Assembly: GCF_937892565.1 (NCBI RefSeq)
Contig: NZ_CALAHQ010000034.1
Span: 20,499-84,498 of the forward strand
DNA: 64,000 nt
Direction: 5' to 3'
Source of the DNA: an uncultured Roseicyclus sp.
Lineage (GTDB): Bacteria > Pseudomonadota > Alphaproteobacteria > Rhodobacterales > Rhodobacteraceae
Shown: positions 24,391 to 33,530 of the stretch, in pieces
Layout of the letters: each line of letters begins with the position of its first letter
Numbering within the stretch: the stretch's first letter is position 1
Program-made: the position numbers and the translations under genes
The notes under the pieces: model-generated
What the model was told of the DNA's origin: nothing
The model's input: only the letters and a program-made list of their open reading frames with translations
Database searches by the model: none

Positions 24391-25488
24391 CTACTCGAAG
24401 GCCGAGTAGTCCGGCGCACCGTCAAGAACGGCAAGCTCGGGCCAGTTGCGGATCACGTTCAAGCCATTGAGCGGCTGCTGCTCGCCCTGATGGCAGGTCC
24501 GGCAAGCCAGCTTGGGCACATCGGCATAGACAGGGCCAAGCCGCTCGGCTGGCAACACATCCTGAAGCGGCAAGATGTACTGGGCCAATGTTTCTTGAAC
24601 CATGACGATGCCAAGGCTGGCTGTGGCCCATTGCGGGGTCACTTGGCCCGGATCATAGAAGGCGCGACTGTTGTGGCAGAAGACGCAGTTCACGCCCAAT
24701 GAATTCGCGATGTAATTCATGAAGCCATAGGTGCGTTCGGCCTGCTGGATCAGCGGATCGCCCGGTTGTTGCTGAACGCGGCTTTCAAGGTCATGCACGC
24801 CGATATTGGCGTAGTTGCCGGCTTCGTCCGCCAGCAGATAGGTCTCCAGATAATCCGAGGGCAGCGAGGTGAAATTCGACACCATCGTCACCCGGTTCTG
24901 GTTGGCCGACCAGCCCGCCACGTTGGAATTGACCGGGCTGACCTTGAACCAGACATTGTTCGGCACGGCCTGACCGCGGTGACAGGTGTAGCAAGTCACC
25001 CCCACCTCGGCATTGGCCTGAACATGGCCGATCCAGTTCTGGTTGATGTTCTGGGTCATCTCGATCATCGAATAGGCGACTTGCGTCTGATAGCTGTCGT
25101 TACCGGGCGCAAGCAGATCAGGAATGCCCGTCCACTCACGCATGGCGGTGACCAGACGATCGTAGTTTTCCGGCGTCAGGTTGGCCAGCGAGGGGGGAAC
25201 CCCCGCTGCATCGCCCATGACCGCCGCACCTTGGGCCGGAACGATCGGCTCAGAGGTGTAGAAACCCGCCACATCGGGATAAACCGCCAGATCGCTCACG
25301 AACTCCTGCACATGCATGCCGGTGCCGCGCGGGCCGGTCTGTTGGCTTTCGGTTTTGAAGGGCTGGCCGAAGGCCACGATCATGGCCGCCACGAACACCG
25401 CCGATCCCGCGACACCCACCGCAATGGCGGGGCCGAAGATATTGGTCGGGTTGTCCTTGTTCCAGTTGTCAAACCACTTGGGAAACAT
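24391..25488 (-). CDS. pufC: Reaction-centre cytochrome c subunit, triheme
   Basis: The 365-residue protein is anchored by an uncleaved N-terminal helix (about 18-40; no lipobox Cys), with a periplasmic domain that re-reduces the special pair. Only three CXXCH motifs are present: CYTCH (166-170), CVFCH (268-272) and CRTCH (329-333). The site where tetraheme PufC proteins have heme 1, after TAMREWTG (115-121), reads GIPDLLAPGNDSYQTQVAYS with no cysteine. The Met-containing helix MIEMTQNINQNW is kept. Heme 2, 3 and 4 contexts (GVTCYTCHRG, GVNCVFCHNSRAF, CRTCHQG) match the family. It starts 3 bp after pufM. Confidence 0.96.
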   Translation of the reverse strand: MFPKWFDNWNKDNPTNIFGPAIAVGVAGSAVFVAAMIVAFGQPFKTESQQTGPRGTGMHVQEFVSDLAVYPDVAGFYTSEPIVPAQGAAVMGDAAGVPPSLANLTPENYDRLVTAMREWTGIPDLLAPGNDSYQTQVAYSMIEMTQNINQNWIGHVQANAEVGVTCYTCHRGQAVPNNVWFKVSPVNSNVAGWSANQNRVTMVSNFTSLPSDYLETYLLADEAGNYANIGVHDLESRVQQQPGDPLIQQAERTYGFMNYIANSLGVNCVFCHNSRAFYDPGQVTPQWATASLGIVMVQETLAQYILPLQDVLPAERLGPVYADVPKLACRTCHQGEQQPLNGLNVIRNWPELAVLDGAPDYSAFE

Positions 25489-25491
25489 GGC

Positions 25492-26499
25492 TCAGTTACC
25501 TCCCGCCGGGACGCCGCCGAAATCCTGATAGGTGCCGTAAGCCTCGTAGCCATAGGCGCCCAGATATTCGGGTGCGAAGTTGTGTTCGATGGCCCAGATG
25601 AACCAGTTGTCCACGACAGTGCCGGTCAACAGGATACCGATGCCGCCGGTGATGGGCGTCAGAACCGCGAACCACCACGCCCAGCGATGGATACCTTCCA
25701 TCGTGGCGTTGAAGCCCATGGTCCAGCGCCAGAACAGGCCAGCACGTTCGGATGCCGTACCGCGGTCATAGATCTGTTCCAGTTCCCGATCACCGCCATA
25801 GCGCGACACGGCCAGAATGGTCGCGCCATGCATCGCAAAGAGCAGGACAGAGCCATACAGGAACACGATCGAAAGCGCGTGGAACGGGTTGTAATAGAGG
25901 TTCCCGTAGCGGATCGAAAAGGCCGTGGTCCAATCAAGGTGCGGGAAGATGCCGTAGGGCACCGCCTCGCTCCACGATCCCATCAGGATGGGGCGGAACA
26001 GACCCAGCACAAGGAACAGCCAGATCGCCGCAAGAAAAGCCCAGGCGATATGCTTGCCCATCTTGTGCTGCGCAGCCAACAGATAGGTCCGCAGCCACCA
26101 TGCCATCACCGAGATCAACAGAAAGAAGCTCGAGATGATGTACCAGCCACCATCATTGAGCGGCGGCATCGATAGCCCATGCTCTGGCCCCGGAGGTTCC
26201 AGCGCCAGCCAGAACAGCTGACGGACGAATTGGGTCAGCGACCAATCCACCTGGCTCAGCATGTTCAAGCCAACGATGTTGAACCACAAGGTGCCGGTGG
26301 CCAAGCTGATCAGACCCGCCCACCCCAGATAGATCGGGCCGATCTGCGCATTGCCGAGCCAACCGATCAGCGTCGAAAACGTCGCCTTTCTGGTCCGCTC
26401 GCCGCCGAGGATATTCTCGCCGGTCTGGGCCATGCCCATTTCGGGTTCGCCCTGCACCTGCACCTGAGTGAAGATGTTTTGATATTCGAAGTAGGCCAT
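25492..26499 (-). CDS. pufM: Photosynthetic reaction centre M subunit
   Basis: A 335-residue, five-helix subunit binding half of the special pair, accessory pigment, QA and the non-heme iron. Hallmarks are [73 protein letters not shown] (pigment and iron histidines) and [22 protein letters not shown]. The C-terminal tail past the last helix (to GGVPAGGN) is longer than in Rhodobacter, as is usual when PufC docks. The ATG overlaps the pufL stop as TGATG. Confidence 0.98.
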   Translation of the reverse strand: MAYFEYQNIFTQVQVQGEPEMGMAQTGENILGGERTRKATFSTLIGWLGNAQIGPIYLGWAGLISLATGTLWFNIVGLNMLSQVDWSLTQFVRQLFWLALEPPGPEHGLSMPPLNDGGWYIISSFFLLISVMAWWLRTYLLAAQHKMGKHIAWAFLAAIWLFLVLGLFRPILMGSWSEAVPYGIFPHLDWTTAFSIRYGNLYYNPFHALSIVFLYGSVLLFAMHGATILAVSRYGGDRELEQIYDRGTASERAGLFWRWTMGFNATMEGIHRWAWWFAVLTPITGGIGILLTGTVVDNWFIWAIEHNFAPEYLGAYGYEAYGTYQDFGGVPAGGN

Positions 26500-27401
26500 C
26501 AGTTGGTCCCTCCGGCGACGACGGGGGCGTTGGTCCCGTAGGTCTCAAGGAAAGTGGACGTGTGCACCGGGCCCGCATCGGGCCAGATCGGAAGGGTGAG
26601 CCACCAGTTCCACCACTCGGGCCAGCCAGAGGTCCAGACCGGGCCAGAGATGATGATGCAAACCGCACTCCAGAACCCGGCATTCAGCGCAAGGAGCAAG
26701 CCCACACGATGGATCCCCAAGGTGCCGATGGAATAGCCGATGAAGTCCCGGAAAAAGGTGTCTTCGTGATCCGGCGTCTTGGCTTCCTCGCCCTTTTCAG
26801 GGTTGGCCGCCGACAAGATCAGGCCCCCATGCAGCGCCAGCGCAAAGGTCGTCGCAAAGAAGAACGAGACCGCGATCATATGCGCCGGATTGTAGTGGAA
26901 GTGCAGATAGGAGTAGCCCACATTCGACACCCAATCGAGGTGGCTGAAGATGCCATAGGGGAACGCGTGCCCCCAGGCCCCCATCAAGAGCGGGCGGAAT
27001 ACGACCAGTGTCACATAGGCAAAAATCGCAAAGCCAAAGGCAAAGGGAACGTGGTACCCCATGCCCAGCTTGCGGCTGATCTCGACCTCGCGCAGCGCCC
27101 AGGACACAAAGGCCCCGATCGCGCAGAAGGTGATGATCTGCCAAAGACCGCCCTCCATGAGCGGTGCGAACCCAAGCCCATAGCTCAGGTCAGGGGGCGC
27201 GATGTTGATGGTCCAGGGGTTGAAGTTGCCATCCATGGCAGCGCCCCAGAAAATCAGGATCGTCCCCAACAAGGCGAAAAAGGCTGTCGTGACCCCGAAA
27301 AAGCCCACGTAAAACGGGCCAACCCAGAAGTCGAACAGATCGCCGCCAATCAGCGTCCCTCCGCGGACGCGATACTTTTTTTCGAAGCTAAGCAAAGCCA
27401 T
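26499..27401 (-). CDS. pufL: Photosynthetic reaction centre L subunit
   Basis: The L subunit (300 residues) binds the other half of the special pair and QB. It begins [36 protein letters not shown] and shows [42 protein letters not shown] and [23 protein letters not shown], which carry the Mg and Fe histidines. The tail after [11 protein letters not shown] runs about 20 residues beyond the end of Rhodobacter L subunits. It sits 143 bp after pufA; that gap holds a GC-rich segment but no gene. Confidence 0.98.
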   Translation of the reverse strand: MALLSFEKKYRVRGGTLIGGDLFDFWVGPFYVGFFGVTTAFFALLGTILIFWGAAMDGNFNPWTINIAPPDLSYGLGFAPLMEGGLWQIITFCAIGAFVSWALREVEISRKLGMGYHVPFAFGFAIFAYVTLVVFRPLLMGAWGHAFPYGIFSHLDWVSNVGYSYLHFHYNPAHMIAVSFFFATTFALALHGGLILSAANPEKGEEAKTPDHEDTFFRDFIGYSIGTLGIHRVGLLLALNAGFWSAVCIIISGPVWTSGWPEWWNWWLTLPIWPDAGPVHTSTFLETYGTNAPVVAGGTN

Positions 27402-27544
27402 GCGTCTGTCTCCGCGTTCGGCGGCGTCAACGGGCAGTGCCGGTCAGCCGTCAATGAATTCGGTCGGATCGCTGCGGGCGAGACACGCTCATGCACCGCC
27501 CGCAGCAAAGGTCGCCGCGCCAGCATCTGGCGCGGGGCTTCGGA

Positions 27545-27709
27545 TCAGCCGCCAAACCCTGCGGTTGCAGCAGCGGATTCGAACCAGTTCAGACCGGACG
27601 ACAAAACCACGAGGTGGATCATCGCCGCGAGAAGGAACAGAAAGACACCCTGTGCCACGAACACGCGGCGGGGGTCGAAAATGAGCCAGATCTTGTAGAA
27701 CTTAGCCAT
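27545..27709 (-). CDS. pufA: Light-harvesting 1 alpha polypeptide
   Basis: A 54-residue antenna peptide that starts [20 protein letters not shown] and continues through one helix with the bacteriochlorophyll-ligating His in [11 protein letters not shown], ending ATAGFGG. The [14 protein letters not shown] motif is diagnostic of LH1 alpha. ATG 27709 has an AAGGAGCAA site. It lies 15 bp after pufB. Confidence 0.96.
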   Translation of the reverse strand: MAKFYKIWLIFDPRRVFVAQGVFLFLLAAMIHLVVLSSGLNWFESAAATAGFGG

Positions 27710-27724
27710 GATGTTGCTCCTTCC

Positions 27725-27874
27725 TCAGAACCAGGGCGCCCAGATGTACGTGGCGAGATGAGCTACCAGGGCGACGGCCGCAAACAGCCAGAGCCCGCTC
27801 ATGTACACCGCGTGCAGCTCTTGCGCCTGCTCGTCGGTAAGACCCGTGAAGGACAGGTCGGAATTATCAGCCAT
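27725..27874 (-). CDS. pufB: Light-harvesting 1 beta polypeptide
   Basis: A 49-residue antenna peptide, [20 protein letters not shown], with the two conserved histidines in ELHAVYMSG and [14 protein letters not shown]; the second ligates bacteriochlorophyll. ATG 27874 follows a strong GGAGGAAAG site, in line with the high expression needed for LH1. It is the first structural gene after a 214-bp leader containing two stem-loops. Confidence 0.96.
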   Translation of the reverse strand: MADNSDLSFTGLTDEQAQELHAVYMSGLWLFAAVALVAHLATYIWAPWF

Positions 27875-27925
27875 TAACTTTCCTCCGGAACGTTAGACCG
27901 ATGCCGCGAACCCCGCGGCCGGGCC

Positions 27926-27951
27926 CCGACAAGGCCTCATTGCCCTGTCGG
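27926..27951 (-). repeat. Stem-loop in the pufB leader
   Basis: CCGACAAGGC and GCCCTGTCGG form a 10-bp stem with one mismatch and a 6-nt loop, 52 bp upstream of the pufB ATG. In Rhodobacter, secondary structures in puf mRNA set the stability of individual segments; a similar role here is inference. Confidence 0.6.
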
Positions 27952-28036
27952 CCATTCACCCCATCCCGATCGCTCGAAATGCGGTAAATTCTCTATCGGC
28001 TCCGGTCGTCACGCCGAGTGTTCTGTGGTGGCTCCC

Positions 28037-28077
28037 CCCGCCCGCCTGTGGTCTGACGACAGGCTGTGTTGGGCGGG
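28037..28077 (-). repeat. Bipartite stem-loop downstream of pufQ
   Basis: Outer arms CCCGCCC and GGGCGGG enclose inner arms CCTGT and ACAGG. It starts 12 bp after the pufQ stop. No T-run follows on the minus strand, so it looks like an mRNA processing or partial attenuation structure between pufQ and pufBALMC rather than a full terminator. Confidence 0.6.
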
Positions 28078-28088
28078 TTCAAGCCGGA

Positions 28089-28307
28089 TCAGGCGGAAAA
28101 GATCATCGGTGTGATGATCCGGGCCTGGCTCCAGGCCCGTTTGACCGGGCCCTTATCCGTCAGACTTCCCGTGCGAATCGCAGCCAACGCCCATGTCAGG
28201 GTCGCCAGCGGCAATGTCGCCAGGAAGATGATTGCGAAATAGACCATGAATTCGGCCTTGGGCGTCTTGTGCCGCGCGACCGGATGGTCGGAGGTGAAGT
28301 CCGTCAT
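28089..28307 (-). CDS. pufQ: Bacteriochlorophyll-related protein PufQ
   Basis: A 72-residue protein with one hydrophobic helix ([25 protein letters not shown], about 19-44) and a basic C-terminus. PufQ supports pigment synthesis or complex formation in Rhodobacter. The ATG at 28307 overlaps the bchZ stop by 4 bases, so the puf operon is transcriptionally continuous with bchCXYZ, the usual superoperon. The upstream in-frame extension lies within bchZ and is not coding. Confidence 0.92.
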   Translation of the reverse strand: MTDFTSDHPVARHKTPKAEFMVYFAIIFLATLPLATLTWALAAIRTGSLTDKGPVKRAWSQARIITPMIFSA

Positions 28308-29782
28308 CTTTCCTCTCCCTCGTTGAACTCGAACCCGGCCGGCGCCAAGGCACGGACGGTATGCTTCATCACCCGCTCTGCCCCGCTGGCGAGCGCCGTC
28401 TTTTCGGCGGCATCCCTCAGCGTCTTGGCGGCGGAAATACGGGTCAAAATCGGATGCTCGGCCACGATGCGATCCAATAGCGCCTGCGCGTCGGCATCCC
28501 ACGGGAAATCCCGGCGCAGCGTGGTGGGTGTGGCCTCAAGGCTGTCCATCTGGCTGCCCAAGGGCAGGATGTGGAACAGCGCATCGAACAGGCCGTTGCA
28601 GACCTCTTGCAACATGTAGGTCGCGCCCGCATAGCCCATGAAGGGCGTGCCGGTCGCGCGCCGGATCGCGGCACCCGGAAAGCTCGCGGGAATAAAGGCC
28701 GGCTTGGGCCCATGCCCCGCCGCCATCTCGGCCAGATACATCTTTTCGTTGATTGACCCCATCAAGATCAGCGGCCGCTTCTGGGTCACCAGCGCGCGCA
28801 CCTGATCATTGTCGGTCTTGCGCCCCGCCACCCGCGCCACCGCAAAGGCGCAGGGCAGGCCCAGATCGGTTTCCAGAAACTGCCGCACGCCACGGGCATA
28901 GGTTTCATTGGCCACGATGCCAAAGCTGGCGGTGGCAAAGAAATCCTGCGTGACCGACCGCCACAGATCCCAGACCGGCTTGATTGTGGAATGCTTCTCA
29001 CGCGCGATGAAAGGCTCAGGATCAAGCGCCAGCAATTCACCCAGCTTGCGCAGGAATTTGGTGGTGCTTTCCACCCCGATGGGCGCTTGCAGATAGGGCT
29101 TGCCCAGAACTTCGCACAGGCCCCGGCCAAATTCGCGGTACATGCAGATATTCACATCCGCATTCACAAGGTTGCGCATCTCGGCCAGATGGCTGCCCAG
29201 GGGCATGACCATGTTGACCTCGGCCCCGATGCCTTCAACCAGACGCCGGATCTCGTGCAGATCGGAGGGCATGTTGAACGTGCCATACATCGGCCCAAGG
29301 ATGTTGACGCGCGGCGCGGCACCCGGATCACGCGGCTTTTCGGGCGGCATGCGCCCCTTGGTCATGCCGAATTCGGTAAAGATCCACGTCATCGCGCGGT
29401 CAGCGGTCTGCCACTGATCCTCGTCGATGGTGCGCGGCAAGAACCGCTGGATGTTGGTGCCCATCGGCGTCACGCCGCCGCCGATCATCTCGGCGATGGA
29501 GCCGGTGACAACGACCGAAGGCAAAGCCGGGTCCAGCACACCCCAGGCGCGCTTCATCGCGCCCTCGGTGCCGTCGCGGCCCAGTTCTTCTTCGCCCAGA
29601 CCCGTGGTCACGATGGGCAATTCATGCGGCGGCAATCCGTCGGTGTAATGCAGCACCGATGTCACGGGCAGGTTTTCACACCCCACCGGGCCATCGATGA
29701 CAACCTGAAGCCCCTTGACGGCGGTAAAGGCATAAACTGCCCCCCAGTAGCCTCCGGCGCGATCGTGATCCTGGATCAGCAT
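28304..29782 (-). CDS. bchZ: Chlorophyllide a reductase subunit Z
   Basis: The NifK-like subunit (492 residues) of the enzyme that reduces the C7-C8 bond to form the bacteriochlorin ring. Motifs include [22 protein letters not shown] with a conserved Cys, [14 protein letters not shown] and [15 protein letters not shown]. The ATG at 29782 ([13 protein letters not shown]) matches the family. It is preceded by a 94-bp gap holding a palindromic repeat, the only sizable gap in the bchXYZ block. Confidence 0.97.
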   Translation of the reverse strand: MLIQDHDRAGGYWGAVYAFTAVKGLQVVIDGPVGCENLPVTSVLHYTDGLPPHELPIVTTGLGEEELGRDGTEGAMKRAWGVLDPALPSVVVTGSIAEMIGGGVTPMGTNIQRFLPRTIDEDQWQTADRAMTWIFTEFGMTKGRMPPEKPRDPGAAPRVNILGPMYGTFNMPSDLHEIRRLVEGIGAEVNMVMPLGSHLAEMRNLVNADVNICMYREFGRGLCEVLGKPYLQAPIGVESTTKFLRKLGELLALDPEPFIAREKHSTIKPVWDLWRSVTQDFFATASFGIVANETYARGVRQFLETDLGLPCAFAVARVAGRKTDNDQVRALVTQKRPLILMGSINEKMYLAEMAAGHGPKPAFIPASFPGAAIRRATGTPFMGYAGATYMLQEVCNGLFDALFHILPLGSQMDSLEATPTTLRRDFPWDADAQALLDRIVAEHPILTRISAAKTLRDAAEKTALASGAERVMKHTVRALAPAGFEFNEGEER

Positions 29783-29795
29783 GACGGCGCCCCCG

Positions 29796-29833
29796 TCTTT
29801 GCTTTGCAAATACTCCGGGGGGCTGGCCCCCCG
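29796..29833. repeat. Palindromic dispersed repeat copy between bchY and bchZ
   Basis: GTCTTTGCTT, TGCAAATACTCC, then GGGGGGCTGGCCCCCC, a perfect GC hairpin. A second small hairpin (CGGCCC...GGGCCG, 29841-29855) follows. It shares its leader with the copy inside bchB. Confidence 0.8.
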
Positions 29834-29876
29834 GCTGGGTCGGCCCGCAGGGCCGAAACCCTATGAAAAACTGCGC

Positions 29877-31463
29877 TCATATCATCTGCTCCGCGGCGGC
29901 CGCACGCGCGGCCTTGTCGAGCTTTTTCTGATACGCGGCGCGGAAATCGGGCCGAAGATTCGGCGCGCCTTCCCAGATGCCGGCGGTATCGCCTTCGCCC
30001 ACGCCTTCGAAAAAGTCGCGCATATGATCCATGCGGCCCTTGTTGGCCATGGCGGCGTTGACAACCTGGCCAAGCGATCCGGCACCGGCCGGGCCCATCA
30101 GCGGGCGGGCCGAAATCAGGTTGGTGAAATAGAGCGACGGGATGCCCATTTCCTTGCCCTTTTGCACCACAGGGGTGGTACCGATAGCGAGGTCAGGCTT
30201 GATGGCCTCCATCGCGGCGCAATCATCCTCAAGGCTGGCGCGGAACTTGATCTTGACGCCGCGCGCCTCGAGCCAGTCGATATCAGGGGCGGACCATTTC
30301 GTCCGGGGGCAGGCGCTGCCGACATAGGGCACATCGGCGCCGCTTTCGATCAAGAGCCGCGCAACCAGCAATTCGGATCCTTCATAGCCCGACAGGGTGA
30401 TCGTGCCCTTGATCGGATTTGCCTCCAGCCCGGCCTTGATCGCAGGCAAGAACGCGTTCTGAGCGGCGGCAATTTTTGCACGATCAACGCCATAGGCCGC
30501 CCCGATCGCAGCCAGCCAGGCGGCGGTGCCATCATGGCCCACCGGGGCCGAACCCACGATGGTGCGGCCTGCCGCCTCGAACTCGCGGATGGCGGCGGTG
30601 TAGAACGGGTGGATCGCCGCAACAACCTGGCTATCCAAAGCAGAATAGAGCTCGCGCCACTCTCGGCAGGGAACGACCGGACCTGCCGCCAGACCGAGTG
30701 GCGCGAGCATCCCTCCAATACCCAATGGGTCTGCAGGGAACATTTCGCCCAACAATGTCACTGTCGGACGATCGGATTTGCCCGAGACGGGGGCTTGCAC
30801 GGGGCCAGCCTCCACTTCCTTGCGGGCATAATTGAGCATGGCACCTGCCAAGACATCCTTGGCTTCGGCATGGGTGGGGATGCCGAAACCGGGCACATCG
30901 ATGCCCACGATCCGGACCCCGTTGATCTCATTTGGAAGCAACCGAAGCGGCACGCCCGATGCTGTGGGAACGCACAGGTTCGTCACCACGATGGCGTCAT
31001 AGCGTTCCGGATCGGCCATGTCGTGGACCGCTTCGCGGATATCCTCGAACAGCTTGCCGGTGACCAGCGTCTCCGAATTGAACGGCACATAACCGACCGA
31101 CCGGCGCGCGCCGTAGAAATGCGACACAAAGGTCAGCCCATAGACGCAACAGGCCGAACCGCTCAGCACGGTGGCGGTGCGGCGCATCCGCAGACCCACC
31201 CGCAGGCTGCCGAACGCCGGGCACATGGATTGCGGCTTGTCATGGGGACCTTGGGGATAATCCTTGGCGTATTGGTCAAGGATCTCGGATTTGCCCGCCA
31301 TCCGGGCGGCCTTTTCCATTTCCCCGGCCCCGGCATGGCATCCCATGCCATCCCCGCCCTGCGGTGCGGATCCCGTCGGGATGGCGTCAACGACGGCCTC
31401 GCCCCGGATCACCGGGGCCTCGGCCGTGTCGTCGTAGCGCACTTCTCTGAGATCATCGGCCAT
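29877..31463 (-). CDS. bchY: Chlorophyllide a reductase subunit Y
   Basis: The NifD-like subunit (528 residues) pairing with BchZ. Likely cluster cysteines occur in QSMCPAFGSLR, GSACCVYGL and TNLCVPTASG. The ATG at 31463 (MADDLREVRYDD) was chosen over a longer frame overlapping bchX; it gives a 4-bp gap after the bchX stop. The C-terminus ends AAAAEQMI before the bchY-bchZ repeat. Confidence 0.97.
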   Translation of the reverse strand: MADDLREVRYDDTAEAPVIRGEAVVDAIPTGSAPQGGDGMGCHAGAGEMEKAARMAGKSEILDQYAKDYPQGPHDKPQSMCPAFGSLRVGLRMRRTATVLSGSACCVYGLTFVSHFYGARRSVGYVPFNSETLVTGKLFEDIREAVHDMADPERYDAIVVTNLCVPTASGVPLRLLPNEINGVRIVGIDVPGFGIPTHAEAKDVLAGAMLNYARKEVEAGPVQAPVSGKSDRPTVTLLGEMFPADPLGIGGMLAPLGLAAGPVVPCREWRELYSALDSQVVAAIHPFYTAAIREFEAAGRTIVGSAPVGHDGTAAWLAAIGAAYGVDRAKIAAAQNAFLPAIKAGLEANPIKGTITLSGYEGSELLVARLLIESGADVPYVGSACPRTKWSAPDIDWLEARGVKIKFRASLEDDCAAMEAIKPDLAIGTTPVVQKGKEMGIPSLYFTNLISARPLMGPAGAGSLGQVVNAAMANKGRMDHMRDFFEGVGEGDTAGIWEGAPNLRPDFRAAYQKKLDKAARAAAAEQMI

Positions 31464-31467
31464 CGGT

Positions 31468-32469
31468 TCACGCCTCGTCGTAGATGACTTCGAGGGATGG
31501 CTTGGCCACGGCATTCTTGCCGCGCATGTCGATGTCGCTTGCGGGCTCCAGCGTGATGCCAGCGCCGGTTTCCGATCCATCGAACAGCTGCAACAGCTGA
31601 TCTTGCGACAGCGCCACGGGCTTCATCGGCGGGGCCACCGCCACATTGTCGCCCAACATGGCAAACAGGCTGCCCCATTCGCTTTCAGCGGTGCCGACGA
31701 TCTGATAATTCGCCGACTTCTTGCGCAGGTCGTCATTTTGCGGGATTGCGGCCAGGATCGGGATGCCAACAGCCTGCGCAAAGGCCTGCGCCTCGCCCGA
31801 GCCGTCATCCTTGTTGATGACCAGACCGGCCACACCGACATTGCCGCCAAGCTTGCGGAAATATTCGACCGCCGAGCAGACGTTGTTGGCCACATAAAGG
31901 GATTGCAGGTCGTTGGATGCGACCAGGATCACCTTTTGCGCCATGTCGCGCGCGATGGGCAATCCAAAGCCGCCGCACACCACGTCGCCCAGAAAGTCGA
32001 GCAAGACATAGTCGAAATCCCAGTCATGGAAGCCCAGCTTTTCGAGCAGCTCGAAGCCATGGATGATCCCGCGACCGCCACAGCCGCGGCCGACCTCGGG
32101 CCCGCCCAGTTCCATCGCGAAAACACCGCCGCGCTTGAAGCAGACATCGCCGATCTTCACTTCCTCGCCTGCCAGTTTCTTCTGGGTCGAGGTTTCGATG
32201 ATCGTGGGGCAGGCCTTGCCGCCGAACAAAAGGCTGGTGGTATCGGATTTCGGGTCGCAGCCGATCAGCAGCACACGCTTGCCCTGTTCAGCCATCATGT
32301 GGCTGAGGTTGGCCAGCGTAAAGGATTTGCCGATGCCGCCCTTGCCATAGATGGCAATGATCTGGGTTTTCTTGGTCGGCTCGCCCTGCGGCACCTCCAG
32401 CGTGGGCTCGGCGGCTTCTTCGCGCAATTTGGCGTCGTAATCGCGCAGGTTCGGAACATCGAGGCTCAT
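31468..32469 (-). CDS. bchX: Chlorophyllide a reductase iron protein BchX
   Basis: A NifH-like ATPase of 333 residues that feeds electrons to BchY-BchZ. The Walker A loop is [10 protein letters not shown] (41-50); the bridging 4Fe-4S cysteines are Cys130 (GRGCGG) and Cys165 (DVVCGGF). It is paralogous to BchL but shows the BchX-specific [12 protein letters not shown] 32469 overlaps the bchC stop (ATGA). Confidence 0.97.
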   Translation of the reverse strand: MSLDVPNLRDYDAKLREEAAEPTLEVPQGEPTKKTQIIAIYGKGGIGKSFTLANLSHMMAEQGKRVLLIGCDPKSDTTSLLFGGKACPTIIETSTQKKLAGEEVKIGDVCFKRGGVFAMELGGPEVGRGCGGRGIIHGFELLEKLGFHDWDFDYVLLDFLGDVVCGGFGLPIARDMAQKVILVASNDLQSLYVANNVCSAVEYFRKLGGNVGVAGLVINKDDGSGEAQAFAQAVGIPILAAIPQNDDLRKKSANYQIVGTAESEWGSLFAMLGDNVAVAPPMKPVALSQDQLLQLFDGSETGAGITLEPASDIDMRGKNAVAKPSLEVIYDEA

Positions 32470-33407
32470 GCGGCGTTCTCCCAGTTCAGGATCATTTTCA
32501 GACAAGCCGGATCTTCGAACGCGGTCTGATACGCACCCTTGGCCTGATCTGCTGTTGCGGTGTGTGTGATCAGCCCCGACAGGCTGAGCGCACCGTGGTC
32601 GATCAGGTCGCGGGTCGCGACCAGATCTTGACGCGTCCATTCCGCCGCGATGCGGAAGCGGGCTTCGCGCAGAAATGCCGGCGGAAAGGAAAACTGAAGC
32701 GGCTCGGGATAAAACCCGGCCAGAACGATTTCGCCACCCTTGGCCAGACGGCCAACCATCGTATCCAAGAGCGACGACACGCCCGATGCGTCGTAGATGC
32801 AGCGATAATCACGCCGCGGGTCGGCATCAGGGTGGATCACGCTATAGCCGGTGGCACCCGATTGGCGGTCCTGGTTGATTTCCCAAACGGTGGGGGCCGC
32901 GCCGCCTGCTGCGATCGTCAAGCGCGCCAACAAGCGGCCAAAGACGCCATGCCCGATGATCAATTCGGGAAGCTGTGTGTTCATGCCCGCAAGCGCGTGA
33001 CGTGCGGTTGCCGCCAAAGCCAAAAGCGCGCCTTCGGCCCCCAGGGCGGGGTCGATCCGCACCACGCGATCGGCGCTGGTCACCAGACGGCCCGCGGCAC
33101 CACCAAACAGGCCCCGAACATCGCCAAAGCAATTGGCGCCGGGCACAAAGACCCTATCGCCGGGCTTGAAGCCCGTGCCGGGGGCGGCCTCGACCACCTC
33201 GCCTGCGGCCTCGTAGCCGGGCACCAGCGGATAACCCATACCGGGAAACGGTGGCATCTGGCCCGACCAGAACAGTTTCTCGGTGCCGGTGGAAATGCCC
33301 GAGTGGCGCACATCAACCACAAGCTCGCCCAGAGCCGGATCGGTCAAGGCGACTTCGCCCAGTCCGAGGGCCTTGGGGCCTTGCAGTATGACGGCGGTCG
33401 TTCTCAC
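32466..33407 (-). CDS. bchC: Bacteriochlorophyllide a dehydrogenase
   Basis: Oxidises the C3 hydroxyethyl group to acetyl, a late step to bacteriochlorophyllide a. The 313-residue medium-chain dehydrogenase-like protein has the GroES-like region [16 protein letters not shown] and [10 protein letters not shown], and a Rossmann [12 protein letters not shown]. It starts at GTG 33407 ([11 protein letters not shown]), which aligns with the TTAVIL start of known BchC; the upstream open frame runs into operators and is not coding. It heads the bchCXYZ-puf transcript. Confidence 0.94.
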   Translation of the reverse strand: MRTTAVILQGPKALGLGEVALTDPALGELVVDVRHSGISTGTEKLFWSGQMPPFPGMGYPLVPGYEAAGEVVEAAPGTGFKPGDRVFVPGANCFGDVRGLFGGAAGRLVTSADRVVRIDPALGAEGALLALAATARHALAGMNTQLPELIIGHGVFGRLLARLTIAAGGAAPTVWEINQDRQSGATGYSVIHPDADPRRDYRCIYDASGVSSLLDTMVGRLAKGGEIVLAGFYPEPLQFSFPPAFLREARFRIAAEWTRQDLVATRDLIDHGALSLSGLITHTATADQAKGAYQTAFEDPACLKMILNWENAA

Positions 33408-33469
33408 GAGGGTCTTTTCCGATCTTTTTGCAGGCAGGTCAGGGAATCTGACACCCACCGCAACTCGAC

Positions 33470-33487
33470 TGTCAGTTTATCCTGACA
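33470..33487. promoter_or_regulatory. PpsR/CrtJ operator 1 of the bchC promoter
   Basis: TGTCAGTTTATCCTGACA, a perfect TGT-N12-ACA with 6-bp arms (TGTCAG/CTGACA), 63 bp upstream of the bchC GTG. Confidence 0.88.
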
Positions 33488-33495
33488 CTTTTTTA

Positions 33496-33513
33496 TGTCA
33501 ATCCAAATAGACA
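33496..33513. promoter_or_regulatory. PpsR/CrtJ operator 2 of the bchC promoter
   Basis: TGTCAATCCAAATAGACA fits TGT-N12-ACA. It lies 8 bp beyond operator 1, giving the tandem arrangement typical of R. capsulatus bchC, where CrtJ binds cooperatively. Confidence 0.85.
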
Positions 33514-33530
33514 TAAGTGTCAGGTTTTAT

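Noticed and set aside
28047..28061. TGT...ACA pair near pufQ
   Set aside because: The spacing is only 9 bases and it is part of a hairpin stem.
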